Source of the DNA: Sphaerisporangium krabiense
GTDB lineage: Bacteria > Actinomycetota > Actinomycetes > Streptosporangiales > Streptosporangiaceae
Reading direction: 5' to 3'
Assembly (NCBI RefSeq): GCF_014200435.1
Contig: NZ_JACHBR010000002.1
Coordinates: 610,501-674,500 of the forward strand
DNA length: 64,000 bases
Part shown: positions 18,026-25,849 of the stretch, piece after piece
How positions within the stretch are numbered: the first letter of the stretch is position 1
Layout of the letters: each line of letters opens with the position of its first letter
The notes under the pieces: generated by a model
Database searches by the model: none
What the model was told of the DNA's origin: nothing
What the model saw: only the letters and a program-made list of their open reading frames with translations
Program-made: the position numbers and the translations under genes

Positions 18026-18822
18026 TCCGTCTTGCCCAGGCCCGCCCACCGGCCGCTGCGCGGGTCCTCGCCGGGGGCGACGCGGCGGGTGCAGGGGGCG
18101 CAGCCGATCGATGGGTAGTCGTCGTAGTGCAGCGGGTTCACGAGGACCCCGTTGTCGGCCATGTAGTTGTCCACGTCGTCCTGGGTCCAGCGGGCGATGG
18201 GGTTCACCTTGACCATCTGGCGCTTGGCGTCCCACTCCACGACCCGGGTGTTCGCCCGCGTCGGCGACTCGTCGCGGCGGATGCCGGAGATCCACGCCAG
18301 GTAGGGCTCCAGCGCCCGGTTCAGCGGCTCCACCTTGCGCAGGAAGCAGCACAGGTCGGGGTTGCGGCCGTGCAGGCGCGGGCCGAGCTCGCGGTCCTGC
18401 TCCTCGACGGTCCTGGACGGCTTGACGTTGATCACGTTGACGTCGTAGACCTGCTGCACGGCGTCGCGGGTGCCGATGGTCTCGGCGAAGTGGTAGCCGG
18501 TGTCGATGAACAACACGTCGACGCCGGGCTTGACCCGGCTGACCAGGTCGATGAGCAGGGCGTCGCTCATCGAGGAGGTCAGGCAGAGGCGGTCGCCGAA
18601 CGTGGCCGCCGCCCAGCGGATGATCTCGCGCGCGGGGGCGTCCTCGAGGAACTCGGCGGCGGAGTCCACGATGCCGCGCAGGTCCAGGACGCCGCGCTGG
18701 CGTTCAAGCCCGTTCTCGATCTCCACCAGTGTCATGAGTCGCTGCTCCTCGTTCGTCAAGTCCGTGAAGTCCATGCGGGGCGCCGCCGGGCTCAGGGGGG
18801 CCCGGGGCCGGCCGCCTGTCAT
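18007..18822 (-). CDS. cysH: Assimilatory adenylyl-sulfate (APS/PAPS) reductase
   Basis: The enzyme reduces activated sulfate to sulfite. The 271-residue protein has a PP-loop-type start (LCLTSSMSDALLIDLVSR). It has the two Cys pairs that bind a [4Fe-4S] cluster in APS reductases (DLCCFLRKVEPL and IGCAPCTRR), the ISGIRRDESPTR loop, and the C-terminal catalytic Cys in KTECGIHL. The cluster Cys pairs favour APS rather than PAPS as substrate. The ATG at 18822 overlaps the stop of the 47-aa zinc-ribbon gene by four bases (ATGA), which decides the start; an internal ATG at 18774 is weaker. Part of the sirA operon. Confidence 0.94.
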   Translation of the reverse strand: MTGGRPRAPLSPAAPRMDFTDLTNEEQRLMTLVEIENGLERQRGVLDLRGIVDSAAEFLEDAPAREIIRWAAATFGDRLCLTSSMSDALLIDLVSRVKPGVDVLFIDTGYHFAETIGTRDAVQQVYDVNVINVKPSRTVEEQDRELGPRLHGRNPDLCCFLRKVEPLNRALEPYLAWISGIRRDESPTRANTRVVEWDAKRQMVKVNPIARWTQDDVDNYMADNGVLVNPLHYDDYPSIGCAPCTRRVAPGEDPRSGRWAGLGKTECGIHL

Positions 18823-18962
18823 GAGCGCACGCCGATGCCGAGAAATTTCAGCTTGAAGGCGCGGGCGCACGACCGGCAGTACCAGCCGCCGTCGCCCTCG
18901 TAGGGTTCGAGGTCCTCTTCGCCGCAGTACGGGCAGTGGAACGGGACCGCGCGCTCGCTCAT
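18819..18962 (-). CDS. 47-residue zinc-ribbon protein of the sulfite-reduction operon
   Basis: The frame begins MSERAVPFHCPYCGEED and contains two CxxC pairs (HCPYCG at residues 10-13 and YCRSCA at 29-32). These form a rubredoxin-like or zinc-ribbon knuckle. The protein ends with KLKFLGIGVRS, and its TGA overlaps the cysH ATG. It begins 37 bp after the sirA stop. A small ORF of unknown function also lies between sulfite reductase and cysH in Streptomyces-type operons, which fits conservation. It may be an electron carrier, metal chaperone or assembly factor for SirA or CysH; this is inference. Confidence 0.8.
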   Translation of the reverse strand: MSERAVPFHCPYCGEEDLEPYEGDGGWYCRSCARAFKLKFLGIGVRS

Positions 18963-18999
18963 GCGCGCGCCCCGTGCCGCCGCGGCGCCGGGCGGGGGC

Positions 19000-20682
19000 T
19001 CATTTGAGATCCGCCTCCTCGGCGCGCTGCACCCAGTCGGCGAAGGTCTCCCCGTCGTTCTTCTGGCTCTGGAAGTTCTTCAGGACCCGCTCGATGTAGT
19101 CGGGAAGCTCGGCGGCGGTGGCCTTGAGCCCGCGGACCTTGCGGCCGAAGCCGGGGTTCACGCCGAGCGAGCCGCCGAGGTGGATCTGGAAGCCCTCGAC
19201 CTGCTCGCCGGAGCCGTCGGTGACGAGCTGGCCCTTCAGCCCGATGTCGGCGGTCTGGATGCGGGCGCAGGAGTTGGGGCATCCGTTGACGTTGATGGTC
19301 AGGGGGTCGGTGAAGTCCGGCAGGCGGCGCTCCAGCTCGTCGATGAGGTCGGAGGCGAGCCCCTTGGTCTCGACGATCGCCAGCTTGCAGTACTCGATGC
19401 CCGTGCAGGCCATCGTCTGGCGGCGGAACGTGCTGGGGTTGACCTGCAGGTCCGCGGCCTCCAGTTCGGCGACCAGGCCCTCGACCTTGGACTGCTCGAC
19501 GTCCAGGATCACCATCTTCTGCTCGACGGTGGTGCGGACGCGGTCCGAGCCGTACCGCTCGGCCAGGTCGGCGATGAGGTGCAGCTTGTCGCCGTCCAGC
19601 CGCCCGACCCGGGGCGCGAACCCGACGTAGTAGTTGCCGTCCTTCTGCCGGTGCACGCCCACGTGGTCGCGGCGGCCGTCGCGCGGAAGCTCGGGCGCCG
19701 GCCCGTCGGCGAGGGTGTACCCGAGGTACTCCTTCTCCAGGATCTCGCGGAACCGCTCGGCGCCCCAGTCGTTGACCAGGAACTTGATGCGGGCCCTGTG
19801 CCGCAGCCTGCGGTAGCCGTAGTCGCGGAAGATGCCCGCGATCCCGGCCCAGACCTCGTGGACCTGCTCGGGGCGCACGAACGCGCCGAGCCGCTTGGCC
19901 AGCATCGGGTTGGTGGACAGGCCGCCGCCCACCCAGATGTCGAAGCCCCGCTCGCCCTGCTCGTTCACGACCCCGACGAACGCCACGTCGTTGATCTCGT
20001 GCACGGTGCAGTGCGCCGGGCAGCCGCTCATCGCCGACTTGAACTTCCGCGGCAGGTTGGAGAACAGCGGGTCGCCGATGTAGCGCGCGACCGTATCGGC
20101 GAGCGGGCCGCTCGCGTCGATCACCTCGTCGGCGTCGATGCCGGCCAGCGGGCAGCCGATCATGACGCGCGGGGTGTCGCCGCACGCCTCGGTGGTCGAC
20201 AGCCCGACGGCCTCCAGCGCCTCCCAGATGGCGGGGACCGACTCGATGTCGATCCAGTGGAGCTGGATGTTCTGCCGGTCGGTGACGTCGGCCGTGCCCC
20301 GGGCGTAGGTGTTGGCGATGTCGGCGATCGTGCGGAGCTGCCGCAGGTCGAGCTGCCCGCCGTCGATGCGGACGCGCAGCATGAAGTAGCGGTCGTCCAG
20401 CTCCTCCGGCTCGAGGACGGCGGTCTTGCCGCCGTCGATGCCCGGCTTGCGCTGGGTGTAGAGGCCGAACCAGCGGAACCGGCCGCGAAGGTCCGCGGGG
20501 TCGATCGAGTCGAACCCCAGCTTGGAGTAGACGTCGATGATCCTCTGGCGGACGTTCAGGCCGTCGTCGTTCTTCTTGTTCTCCTCGTTCTTGTTGAGCG
20601 GCTCACGGTAGCCGAGGGCCCACTGGCCTTCGCCTCGCGGGCGCTTGTGGTGGCGGTTCGCGGGCCTGGGCGGGCTGGTCAT
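19000..20682 (-). CDS. sirA: Ferredoxin-dependent assimilatory sulfite reductase
   Basis: The 560-residue siroheme/[4Fe-4S] enzyme reduces sulfite to sulfide with electrons from ferredoxin. The cluster/siroheme Cys motifs are ACTGIEYCKLAI (C-x5-C) and VNGCPNSCAR (C-x3-C) in the C-terminal half. The N-terminal half shows DRYFMLRVRIDGGQLDLRQL, DVTDRQNIQLHWI and MSGCPAHCTVHEIND, a second degenerate pair. The WFGLYTQRK and EACGDTPRV stretches correspond to the Tyr and Cys region of mycobacterial SirA/NirA, favouring sulfite over nitrite. First gene of the operon; a sigma70-like promoter lies about 240 bp upstream. Confidence 0.95.
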   Translation of the reverse strand: MTSPPRPANRHHKRPRGEGQWALGYREPLNKNEENKKNDDGLNVRQRIIDVYSKLGFDSIDPADLRGRFRWFGLYTQRKPGIDGGKTAVLEPEELDDRYFMLRVRIDGGQLDLRQLRTIADIANTYARGTADVTDRQNIQLHWIDIESVPAIWEALEAVGLSTTEACGDTPRVMIGCPLAGIDADEVIDASGPLADTVARYIGDPLFSNLPRKFKSAMSGCPAHCTVHEINDVAFVGVVNEQGERGFDIWVGGGLSTNPMLAKRLGAFVRPEQVHEVWAGIAGIFRDYGYRRLRHRARIKFLVNDWGAERFREILEKEYLGYTLADGPAPELPRDGRRDHVGVHRQKDGNYYVGFAPRVGRLDGDKLHLIADLAERYGSDRVRTTVEQKMVILDVEQSKVEGLVAELEAADLQVNPSTFRRQTMACTGIEYCKLAIVETKGLASDLIDELERRLPDFTDPLTINVNGCPNSCARIQTADIGLKGQLVTDGSGEQVEGFQIHLGGSLGVNPGFGRKVRGLKATAAELPDYIERVLKNFQSQKNDGETFADWVQRAEEADLK

Positions 20683-20914
20683 GAGGGCGGCGTCCTTTAC
20701 CGAGGATGGTCGTCGGGGCGCGTGGACGCGCGCAGGCGAGCCGCCCGGCTCGATGGCTACAGGCCGGTGGGCATGAAAAAGACGCCTGTCACGCGCCCAG
20801 GCTGGCAGAATTCGACAGCGGGGCGGCGGTCAACAAGCGTCGCTACAGATGGCACTGCGGACACGCAGGAAGTCGACGTGGCGTCGCACGACGAGAAGCG
20901 GGTCCGCTGGCATG
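20683..20914 (-). other. Long 5' leader of the sirA operon
   Basis: From the predicted start near 20914 to the sirA ATG the transcript would carry about 230 untranslated bases. It contains a short hairpin (GCCTG...CAGGC around 20786-20804) and an 11-codon frame GTG-TAG (20792-20757) with the core VFFMPTGL. I could not match it to a known riboswitch. A sulfur-responsive leader is possible but unproven. Confidence 0.4.
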
Positions 20915-20920
20915 TACCAA

Positions 20921-20970
20921 ACCATACCCTCCGCGTGTCAGATGTCCAATATCTCGTCCAGACTCTGGAC
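20921..20970 (-). promoter_or_regulatory. sirA operon promoter with upstream palindrome
   Basis: On the minus strand a -35 TTGGAC (20944-20949) and a -10 TATGGT (20921-20926) are separated by exactly 17 bp, close to the major sigma consensus. Seven bases further upstream is the 15-bp dyad GTCCAGAcTCTGGAC (20956-20970), well placed for an activator or repressor of sulfur assimilation. Confidence 0.7.
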
Positions 20971-20992
20971 AAACGACGGCGAAAGGGGCGGG

Positions 20993-21154
20993 TCAGCCCT
21001 GGCGTCGCCAGGAGAGGACCGAGTCGTCCGGAGGGCGCGGCGGGCGGTGCTGGCAGTCGCACCACGAGCCGCCCCGGCACCTGTCGTGCCTGCCCTCCTT
21101 GCATTCCCGGCATATCACGGGCCCATTGTCCCCCACGGTGTACTGCTGGCGCAC
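20993..21154 (-). CDS. 53-residue Cys-rich small protein
   Basis: The frame starts with GTG (MRQQYTVGDNGP) and carries a dense metal-ligand set: CRECKEGRHDRC, then GGSWCDCQH. That is Cys at about 15, 18, 26, 32 and 34 plus His 23 and 36, resembling a small zinc-binding module. The tail is Pro/Arg-rich. Similar short CxxC...C...CDCQH proteins exist in actinobacteria to my memory, without assigned function. Start choice is uncertain; a GTG 18 bases downstream (21136) is possible, and no clear SD is seen. It ends 23 bp before the dyad that precedes the sirA promoter. Confidence 0.6.
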   Translation of the reverse strand: MRQQYTVGDNGPVICRECKEGRHDRCRGGSWCDCQHRPPRPPDDSVLSWRRQG

Positions 21155-21318
21155 ATCACCGCAGGTCAGGTGGGTTGTCAGGGGTGCGCGGCGGATAGTA
21201 TTGGGCGTTGCGCCGACCGCGCCGGATATGGAGGCGTCTCATCGGGTAGGCGCCACGACGGAGATCGTTCACAAGGTGGTGTCGTGGTGGAAGCGCGTTG
21301 CCAATACCTTGGGGTGCC

Positions 21319-22317
21319 ATGACGTCCACCGGCGCGCCCACGAGGTCGTCCGCCTCCTCGGGGCGGGTGTCCCGATGGCGGTTGGTCAGGGCCAAGGCCC
21401 GGCGCAACGCCGAGGCCGGCCTGTCGACCCTGCGCGGCGCCAAGGCGTGGGAGTCGCGGCTCTGGACGCTCGTCCGCGCGACCACCATCGCGAACTTCAA
21501 CTACCGGGTGACCGGGCTGGCGGGGGAGGCCGCGTTCTTCGCGCTGCTGTCGCTGCCGCCGTTCGTCCTCGGCCTCATCGGCCTGCTCGGCCACCTGAGC
21601 GGCGTCCTCGGCCCCGGCACCGTCGCCGACACGCGCGGCTGGGTGCTGGACCAGTCCCATCTGCTGTTCACCGACAACACGGTCGAACGGGTGGTGCGCC
21701 CCCTGCTCGACGACGTCCTCAGGGGCGGCCAGGTCTCGCTGATCTCGCTGGGCTTCCTGCTCAGCCTGTGGTCGGGCTCGCGGGCGCTGTTCGTCTACGT
21801 GGACCTGATCTCCATCGCCTACGGCCTCGGCGAGGCGCGCGGCATCATCCGCACCCGCATCCTGTCCTTCGGGCTCTACCTGGCCGCGCTGGTGATCGCG
21901 CTGATCGTCATCCCGGTCCTGGTCATCGGCCCCACCCTGCTGTCGGGGGCGTTACCTCAGTACAGCGGCGTCGTGGCGGTGCTGTACTGGCCGGTGGTGG
22001 TGATCGGCTCGGTCCTGGTGCTGACGCTGCTCTACCACGTGAGCGTGCCCGTGCGCACGCGATGGTGGCGCGAGGTGCCCGGCGCCGTGCTGGCCCTGGT
22101 CATCTGGATCGCCTGCGCGGCCGTGCTGCGCGAGGTCCTCGCCGCGTGGTTCACGCCCCTGTCGATCTACGGCTCGCTGGCGGCGCCCATCGCGGTCCTG
22201 CTGTGGCTGTACATCACGGCGCTCGCGGTGCTCATCGGGGCGACGCTCAACGCCGAGTTCGACCGCCTGTGGCCGGACGGCGGGGTGGGCAGAAACGGCG
22301 AGTCCGCTATCGTCTAA
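21319..22317 (+). CDS. YihY/BrkB family inner-membrane protein
   Basis: The 332-residue protein of the YihY/virulence factor BrkB family has about six membrane segments. Family landmarks include NFNYRVTGLAGEAAFFALLS, the LISLGFLLSLWSGSRALFVYV helix pair, ILSFGLYLAALVIALIVIPV, and PGAVLALVIWIACAAVLREV, then SIYGSLAAPIAVLLWLYITA. It ends with a cytoplasmic tail. The ATG at 21319 follows a weak GGGG. Its stop codon abuts a ZTP-type riboswitch, so transcription from this gene could run into the riboswitch and glyA. Function of the family is unsettled. Confidence 0.9.
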   Translation: MTSTGAPTRSSASSGRVSRWRLVRAKARRNAEAGLSTLRGAKAWESRLWTLVRATTIANFNYRVTGLAGEAAFFALLSLPPFVLGLIGLLGHLSGVLGPGTVADTRGWVLDQSHLLFTDNTVERVVRPLLDDVLRGGQVSLISLGFLLSLWSGSRALFVYVDLISIAYGLGEARGIIRTRILSFGLYLAALVIALIVIPVLVIGPTLLSGALPQYSGVVAVLYWPVVVIGSVLVLTLLYHVSVPVRTRWWREVPGAVLALVIWIACAAVLREVLAAWFTPLSIYGSLAAPIAVLLWLYITALAVLIGATLNAEFDRLWPDGGVGRNGESAIV

Positions 22318-22391
22318 CGCGACGTGACCGGCGCGCGTGGGTGGGCCACCACCAGGGAGCGAACAGGGCGGGGGCCGGGCGCCTGGGTCCT
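22316..22391 (+). promoter_or_regulatory. ZTP (pfl) riboswitch upstream of glyA
   Basis: The conserved blocks of the ZTP/ZMP-sensing pfl RNA are present in order: CGACGTGACCGGCG (22320-22333), the hairpin GGTGGGCCACCACC with ACCAGGGAGCG, and GGGCGCCTGGG (22377-22387). This class is well known upstream of glyA and purine/one-carbon genes and turns expression on when the folate-dependent purine intermediate ZTP accumulates. It lies 32-107 bp before the glyA ATG. The family call is by eye from consensus blocks. Confidence 0.85.
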
Positions 22392-22422
22392 CGCCGGATC
22401 CAATCCAACGAAGGGTAGGGCC

Positions 22423-23679
22423 ATGAGTTCTCTTTCCGACGTCGACCCGGAGATCGCCGAGTTGATCAGCGCGGAGGAGCGGCGCCAGGCCGACACCGTC
22501 AAGCTGATCGCCTCGGAGAACTACGTCTCCCGGGCCGTGCTGCAGGCGACGGGCACGGTCCTGACCAACAAGTACTCCGAGGGGTACGCGGGCAAGCGCT
22601 ACTACGAGGGTCAGCAGGTCATCGACCAGGTCGAGGCCGTGGCCATCGAGCGCGCCAAGGCGCTGTTCGGGGTGAACCACGCCAACGTCCAGCCGTACTC
22701 GGGGTCGCCGGCCAACCTGGCGATCTACCTGGCGTTCCTGAACCCGGGCGACACGGTGATGGGCATGGGCCTGCCGTTCGGCGGCCACCTCACCCACGGC
22801 TGGTCGGTGTCGGCGACCGGCAAGTGGTTCAACCCCGTGCACTACGGGGTGCGCCGGGACACCGGCCGCATCGACATGGACGAGGTGCGCTCCCTGGCCC
22901 TGGAGCACCGTCCCAAGCTGATCTTCTGCGGTGGCACCGCGATCCCCCGCACGATCGACTTCCCGGCCTTCGCCGAGATCGCCCGCGAGGTCGGTGCCAT
23001 CCTGGCGGCGGACATCGCGCACATCGCCGGCCTCGTCGCGGGCGGCGCCCACCCCTCGCCGGTGGGTCACGCCGACGTGATCTCCACCACCACGCACAAG
23101 ACGCTGCGCGGCCCGCGCGGCGCGATGCTGATGGCCTCCGACGAGGAGCACGCCAAGGCGCTGAACAAGGCGGTCTTCCCGGGCCTGCAGGGCGGCCCGC
23201 ACAACCACACGACGGCCGCCATCGCCGTGGCGCTGAAGGAGGCGTCGGGCGACGACTTCAAGGCCTACGCCCACCAGGTGGTCGCCAACGCCAAGGCGCT
23301 GGCCGAGGAGCTGACCGCGCGGGGCTTCGAGCTGGTCTCGGGCGGCACCGACAACCACCTCATCCTGATCGACCTGACCTCCAAGGGCGTGGCGGGCAAG
23401 CCGGCCGCGCAGGCCCTGGACCGCGCGGGCCTGGAGACGAACTACAACACGGTCCCGTTCGACCCGCGCAAGCCGTTCGACCCCTCGGGGCTGCGGATCG
23501 GCACGCCGTCGGTGACCAGCCGCGGCATGGGCGAGGCCGAGATGCGCCAGATCGGCGCCTGGATGGACGAGGTCGTCACCGCGCTCGCCAAGGGCGACGA
23601 GGCCGAGGACGTCATCGCGCGCGTCCACGGCGAGGTCAGCGAGCTGACCTCGCGGTTCCCCGCGCCCGGCCTCGGCTGA
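22423..23679 (+). CDS. glyA: Serine hydroxymethyltransferase
   Basis: This PLP enzyme interconverts serine and glycine while charging tetrahydrofolate with a one-carbon unit. The 418-residue protein has all the landmarks: ADTVKLIASENYVS, LTNKYSEGYAGKRYYEGQQ, NVQPYSGSPANLAIYLAFL, and the PLP lysine in STTTHKTLRGPRG. These are followed by NHTTAAIAVALKEA and LRIGTPSVTSRGM. The ATG at 22423 has AAGGGTAGGG upstream. It is controlled by the ZTP riboswitch just before it and followed by a strong hairpin terminator. Confidence 0.98.
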   Translation: MSSLSDVDPEIAELISAEERRQADTVKLIASENYVSRAVLQATGTVLTNKYSEGYAGKRYYEGQQVIDQVEAVAIERAKALFGVNHANVQPYSGSPANLAIYLAFLNPGDTVMGMGLPFGGHLTHGWSVSATGKWFNPVHYGVRRDTGRIDMDEVRSLALEHRPKLIFCGGTAIPRTIDFPAFAEIAREVGAILAADIAHIAGLVAGGAHPSPVGHADVISTTTHKTLRGPRGAMLMASDEEHAKALNKAVFPGLQGGPHNHTTAAIAVALKEASGDDFKAYAHQVVANAKALAEELTARGFELVSGGTDNHLILIDLTSKGVAGKPAAQALDRAGLETNYNTVPFDPRKPFDPSGLRIGTPSVTSRGMGEAEMRQIGAWMDEVVTALAKGDEAEDVIARVHGEVSELTSRFPAPGLG

Positions 23680-23715
23680 GCCGCCCGCCACGGCGTAAAT
23701 GTGTTGCCCGGAGGA

Positions 23716-23743
23716 GCCGGGCCCGCGATACAGTGGGCCCGGC
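23716..23743 (+). terminator. glyA terminator
   Basis: Perfect 9-bp stem GCCGGGCCC / GGGCCCGGC with a 10-nt loop, 37 bp after the glyA stop; no T-run. Its loop also holds a GATACAGT that may be part of the promoter of the following unit. Confidence 0.75.
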
Positions 23744-23791
23744 TTCGCCGTCTCGGAGAGAGGCGGCCGCGACGACCAGGAGGTGAGGAAT

Positions 23792-23851
23792 ATGCGGGTC
23801 TTCTTCGTCATGCCCGTGTCCGATTTCTCCTGGGTGCCGTCCGCGCGCTGA
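23792..23851 (+). CDS. 19-residue peptide ORF with a consensus Shine-Dalgarno sequence
   Basis: ATG to TGA encodes MRVFFVMPVSDFSWVPSAR. The ribosome-binding site AGGAGGTGA lies at ideal distance and is the best in this window, so translation is likely. The frame ends 33 bp before the rsgA start. It is hydrophobic in its first half and contains one Trp. It may be a leader peptide that controls rsgA translation, or a functional microprotein. I know no named family for it. Confidence 0.55.
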   Translation: MRVFFVMPVSDFSWVPSAR

Positions 23852-23884
23852 AGCCGCGGCACCCGTTCCCGAAGGGTGCCTGAG

Positions 23885-24985
23885 TTGACCACTCACGGTC
23901 ATGATCTTTCTTCTCTGGGCTGGAACGAGTCCTTCGCCGCCGACCTGCCGGCCGGCGCCGTCCCCGCCCGCGTCGCCCGCGTCGACCGCGGCGCCGCCGA
24001 GGTCATCACCTCCGGCGGACACCTCCAGGCCGTCTACTCCGCGCCGTTGAGGCGCGCGGCGGCCGAGGACCCCGTGGCCCTGCCCTGCGTGGGCGACTGG
24101 GCCGCGCTCACCCTCCTCGCCGAGGGCCGCCACGAGCTGGCGTCGCTCCTGCCGAGGCGCACGGCCTTCGTCAGGGGCGGAGTGCGCCGCGACTCGCGCG
24201 GCGGGCTGTCCGGCGACTCCCAGGGCCAGGTGCTGGCCGCCAACGTCGACGTGGTGTTCGTGGCCGAGCCGTCCGTGCACGGCGGCGACTTCGCCGACCT
24301 CGGCCGCGTCGAGCGGCTGCTCGCCCTGGCCTGGGAGAGCGGCGCCCAGCCCGTCGTGCTGATCACCAAGGCCGACCTCATCGGCGAGCACCTCGCCGAC
24401 CTGCTCGCCGACGTCGCCGCGGCGGCGCCCGGGGTGCCGCTGCACGCCGTCTCCTCGCTCCTGGGCGAGGGGCTGGAGGTCGTCAGGAGCCACTTGAGCG
24501 GCTCTCGGACGGCCGTCGTGCTCGGCGCCTCGGGCGCGGGCAAGTCGACGCTGGTCAACGCGCTCGCGGGGGAGGAGGTCATGGAGACCCAGCAGGTGCG
24601 CGCCGGCGACGGCCGCGGGCGGCACACCACCGTCCACCGCGAGCTGATCCCGCTGGCCGCCGGCGGCCTGATCATCGACACGCCCGGGATACGCCGCGTC
24701 GGCCTGTACGACATGAGCCAGGGCGTGGACCTGGTGTTCTCCGACATCGAGGAGCTCGCTCAGGAGTGCAGGTTCGACGACTGCGCCCACGAGAGCGAGC
24801 CCGGCTGCGCCGTGCTGGCGGCGCTGGAGTCGGGGGAACTGCCCGAGCGGCGGCTGGCGAGCTGGCGCAAGCTGCAGCGCGAGGCGCAGTGGATGGCCGG
24901 CCGCACCGACGCGCGCCTGCGCGCCGAGCAGGCCCGCAAGTGGAAGGTGATCCACAAGTCCATGCGCGGCCGGTCACGGCCGTGA
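23885..24985 (+). CDS. rsgA: Ribosome small subunit-dependent GTPase A
   Basis: This circularly permuted GTPase acts in late 30S subunit maturation. In order: an OB-fold region (VPARVARVDRGAAEVITSGG), the G4 motif TKAD, the P-loop GASGAGKSTL, the G2 region GRGRHTTVHREL, and G3 DTPGIR. A zinc knuckle follows with C, C, H, C in ECRFDDCAHESEPGC. The family-typical QQVRAGDGRGRHTT is intact. The TTG at 23885 has GAAGGG eight bases upstream; a GTG at 23876 is too close to that SD. It is about 366 residues long. It lies downstream of the 19-aa ORF and 50 bp before a phosphoribosyltransferase gene. Confidence 0.94.
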   Translation: MTTHGHDLSSLGWNESFAADLPAGAVPARVARVDRGAAEVITSGGHLQAVYSAPLRRAAAEDPVALPCVGDWAALTLLAEGRHELASLLPRRTAFVRGGVRRDSRGGLSGDSQGQVLAANVDVVFVAEPSVHGGDFADLGRVERLLALAWESGAQPVVLITKADLIGEHLADLLADVAAAAPGVPLHAVSSLLGEGLEVVRSHLSGSRTAVVLGASGAGKSTLVNALAGEEVMETQQVRAGDGRGRHTTVHRELIPLAAGGLIIDTPGIRRVGLYDMSQGVDLVFSDIEELAQECRFDDCAHESEPGCAVLAALESGELPERRLASWRKLQREAQWMAGRTDARLRAEQARKWKVIHKSMRGRSRP

Positions 24986-25036
24986 CATGAGGGGATGTCC
25001 CCGCTTGCCACCCAGGTCAAGGGGTACGAAAGGGGC

Positions 25037-25693
25037 ATGAGCGCTAGCCGGCGCCTGTCCCTCCCGTTCGCCGACCGGGAGCAGGCGGGGACACTGCTCG
25101 CCGAGATGCTCGCCGACGCGGGCCTGGCCGACCCGGTGATCCTCGCCTTGCCCCGCGGGGGAGTGGCGGTCGCGGTGCCGGTGGCCGAGCGGCTCGCGGC
25201 GCCGCTGGAGGTGCTGGTGACCAGGAAGATCGGCCACCCGCTGCAGCCGGAGCTCGGCCTCGGCGCGATCGCCGAGGGCGGCGAGCCGGTGTTCGACCAG
25301 GGGCTGCTGGAGCAGCTCGGCGTGGAGGAGGACGAGCTCGCGCCGATCGTGGCGCGTGAACGCGAGGAGCTGGACCGCAGGGTGCGGGCCTACCGGGGCG
25401 ACCGCCCGCTGCCCGCGCTCGCGGGGCGGGACGTGGTCGTCGTGGACGACGGGCTGGCGACCGGCGGGACGGCACGCGCGGCACTGCGCGCCGTCCGGCG
25501 TTCCAAGCCCGGGAGAACCGTGCTCGCCGTGCCGGTCGGGTCATCGAGGACGGTCACGGCGCTTCGCGACGAGGCGGACGAGGTGGTCGTGCTCGCCACC
25601 CCGCCCGGCTTTCACGCGGTCGGTCAGTGGTACGTGCGATTCGGGCAGCTGACCGACGCGGACGTCCTGCGCTTGTTGCGTCAAGGACGGTGA
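25037..25693 (+). CDS. Phosphoribosyltransferase family protein
   Basis: The 218-residue protein has the type I phosphoribosyltransferase core. The PRPP-binding motif is VVVVDDGLATGGTA around residue 127-140. The N-terminal part (DPVILALPRGGVAVAVPVAE, then VLVTRKIGHPLQPELGLGAI) forms the hood-side beta-alpha elements seen in stand-alone 'erythromycin esterase-linked' phosphoribosyltransferases. The substrate base cannot be deduced. Start is uncertain: ATG at 25037 (GAAAGGGG close by) or 24995. It probably shares a transcript with rsgA. Confidence 0.88.
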   Translation: MSASRRLSLPFADREQAGTLLAEMLADAGLADPVILALPRGGVAVAVPVAERLAAPLEVLVTRKIGHPLQPELGLGAIAEGGEPVFDQGLLEQLGVEEDELAPIVAREREELDRRVRAYRGDRPLPALAGRDVVVVDDGLATGGTARAALRAVRRSKPGRTVLAVPVGSSRTVTALRDEADEVVVLATPPGFHAVGQWYVRFGQLTDADVLRLLRQGR

Positions 25694-25849
25694 AACGGAT
25701 TTATCGCCTTCATCGGGGTCGGGGGGAATTCGGGCGCCCCCCGTCTCCGGGAGGAACCCGCACGATCATGCGGCAATTTCGGCCCTGGAGGCGTACAGGA
25801 GCGGAAAAGCCGCATGATCATTGCGTGGCGGAAAAGTGCCGGTGGAGGT

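Noticed and set aside
20757..20792. VFFMPTGL frame in the sirA leader as homologue of the 19-aa peptide before rsgA
   Set aside because: Only about five residues are shared and the leader frame lacks a good RBS; chance cannot be excluded, so it is not listed as a gene.
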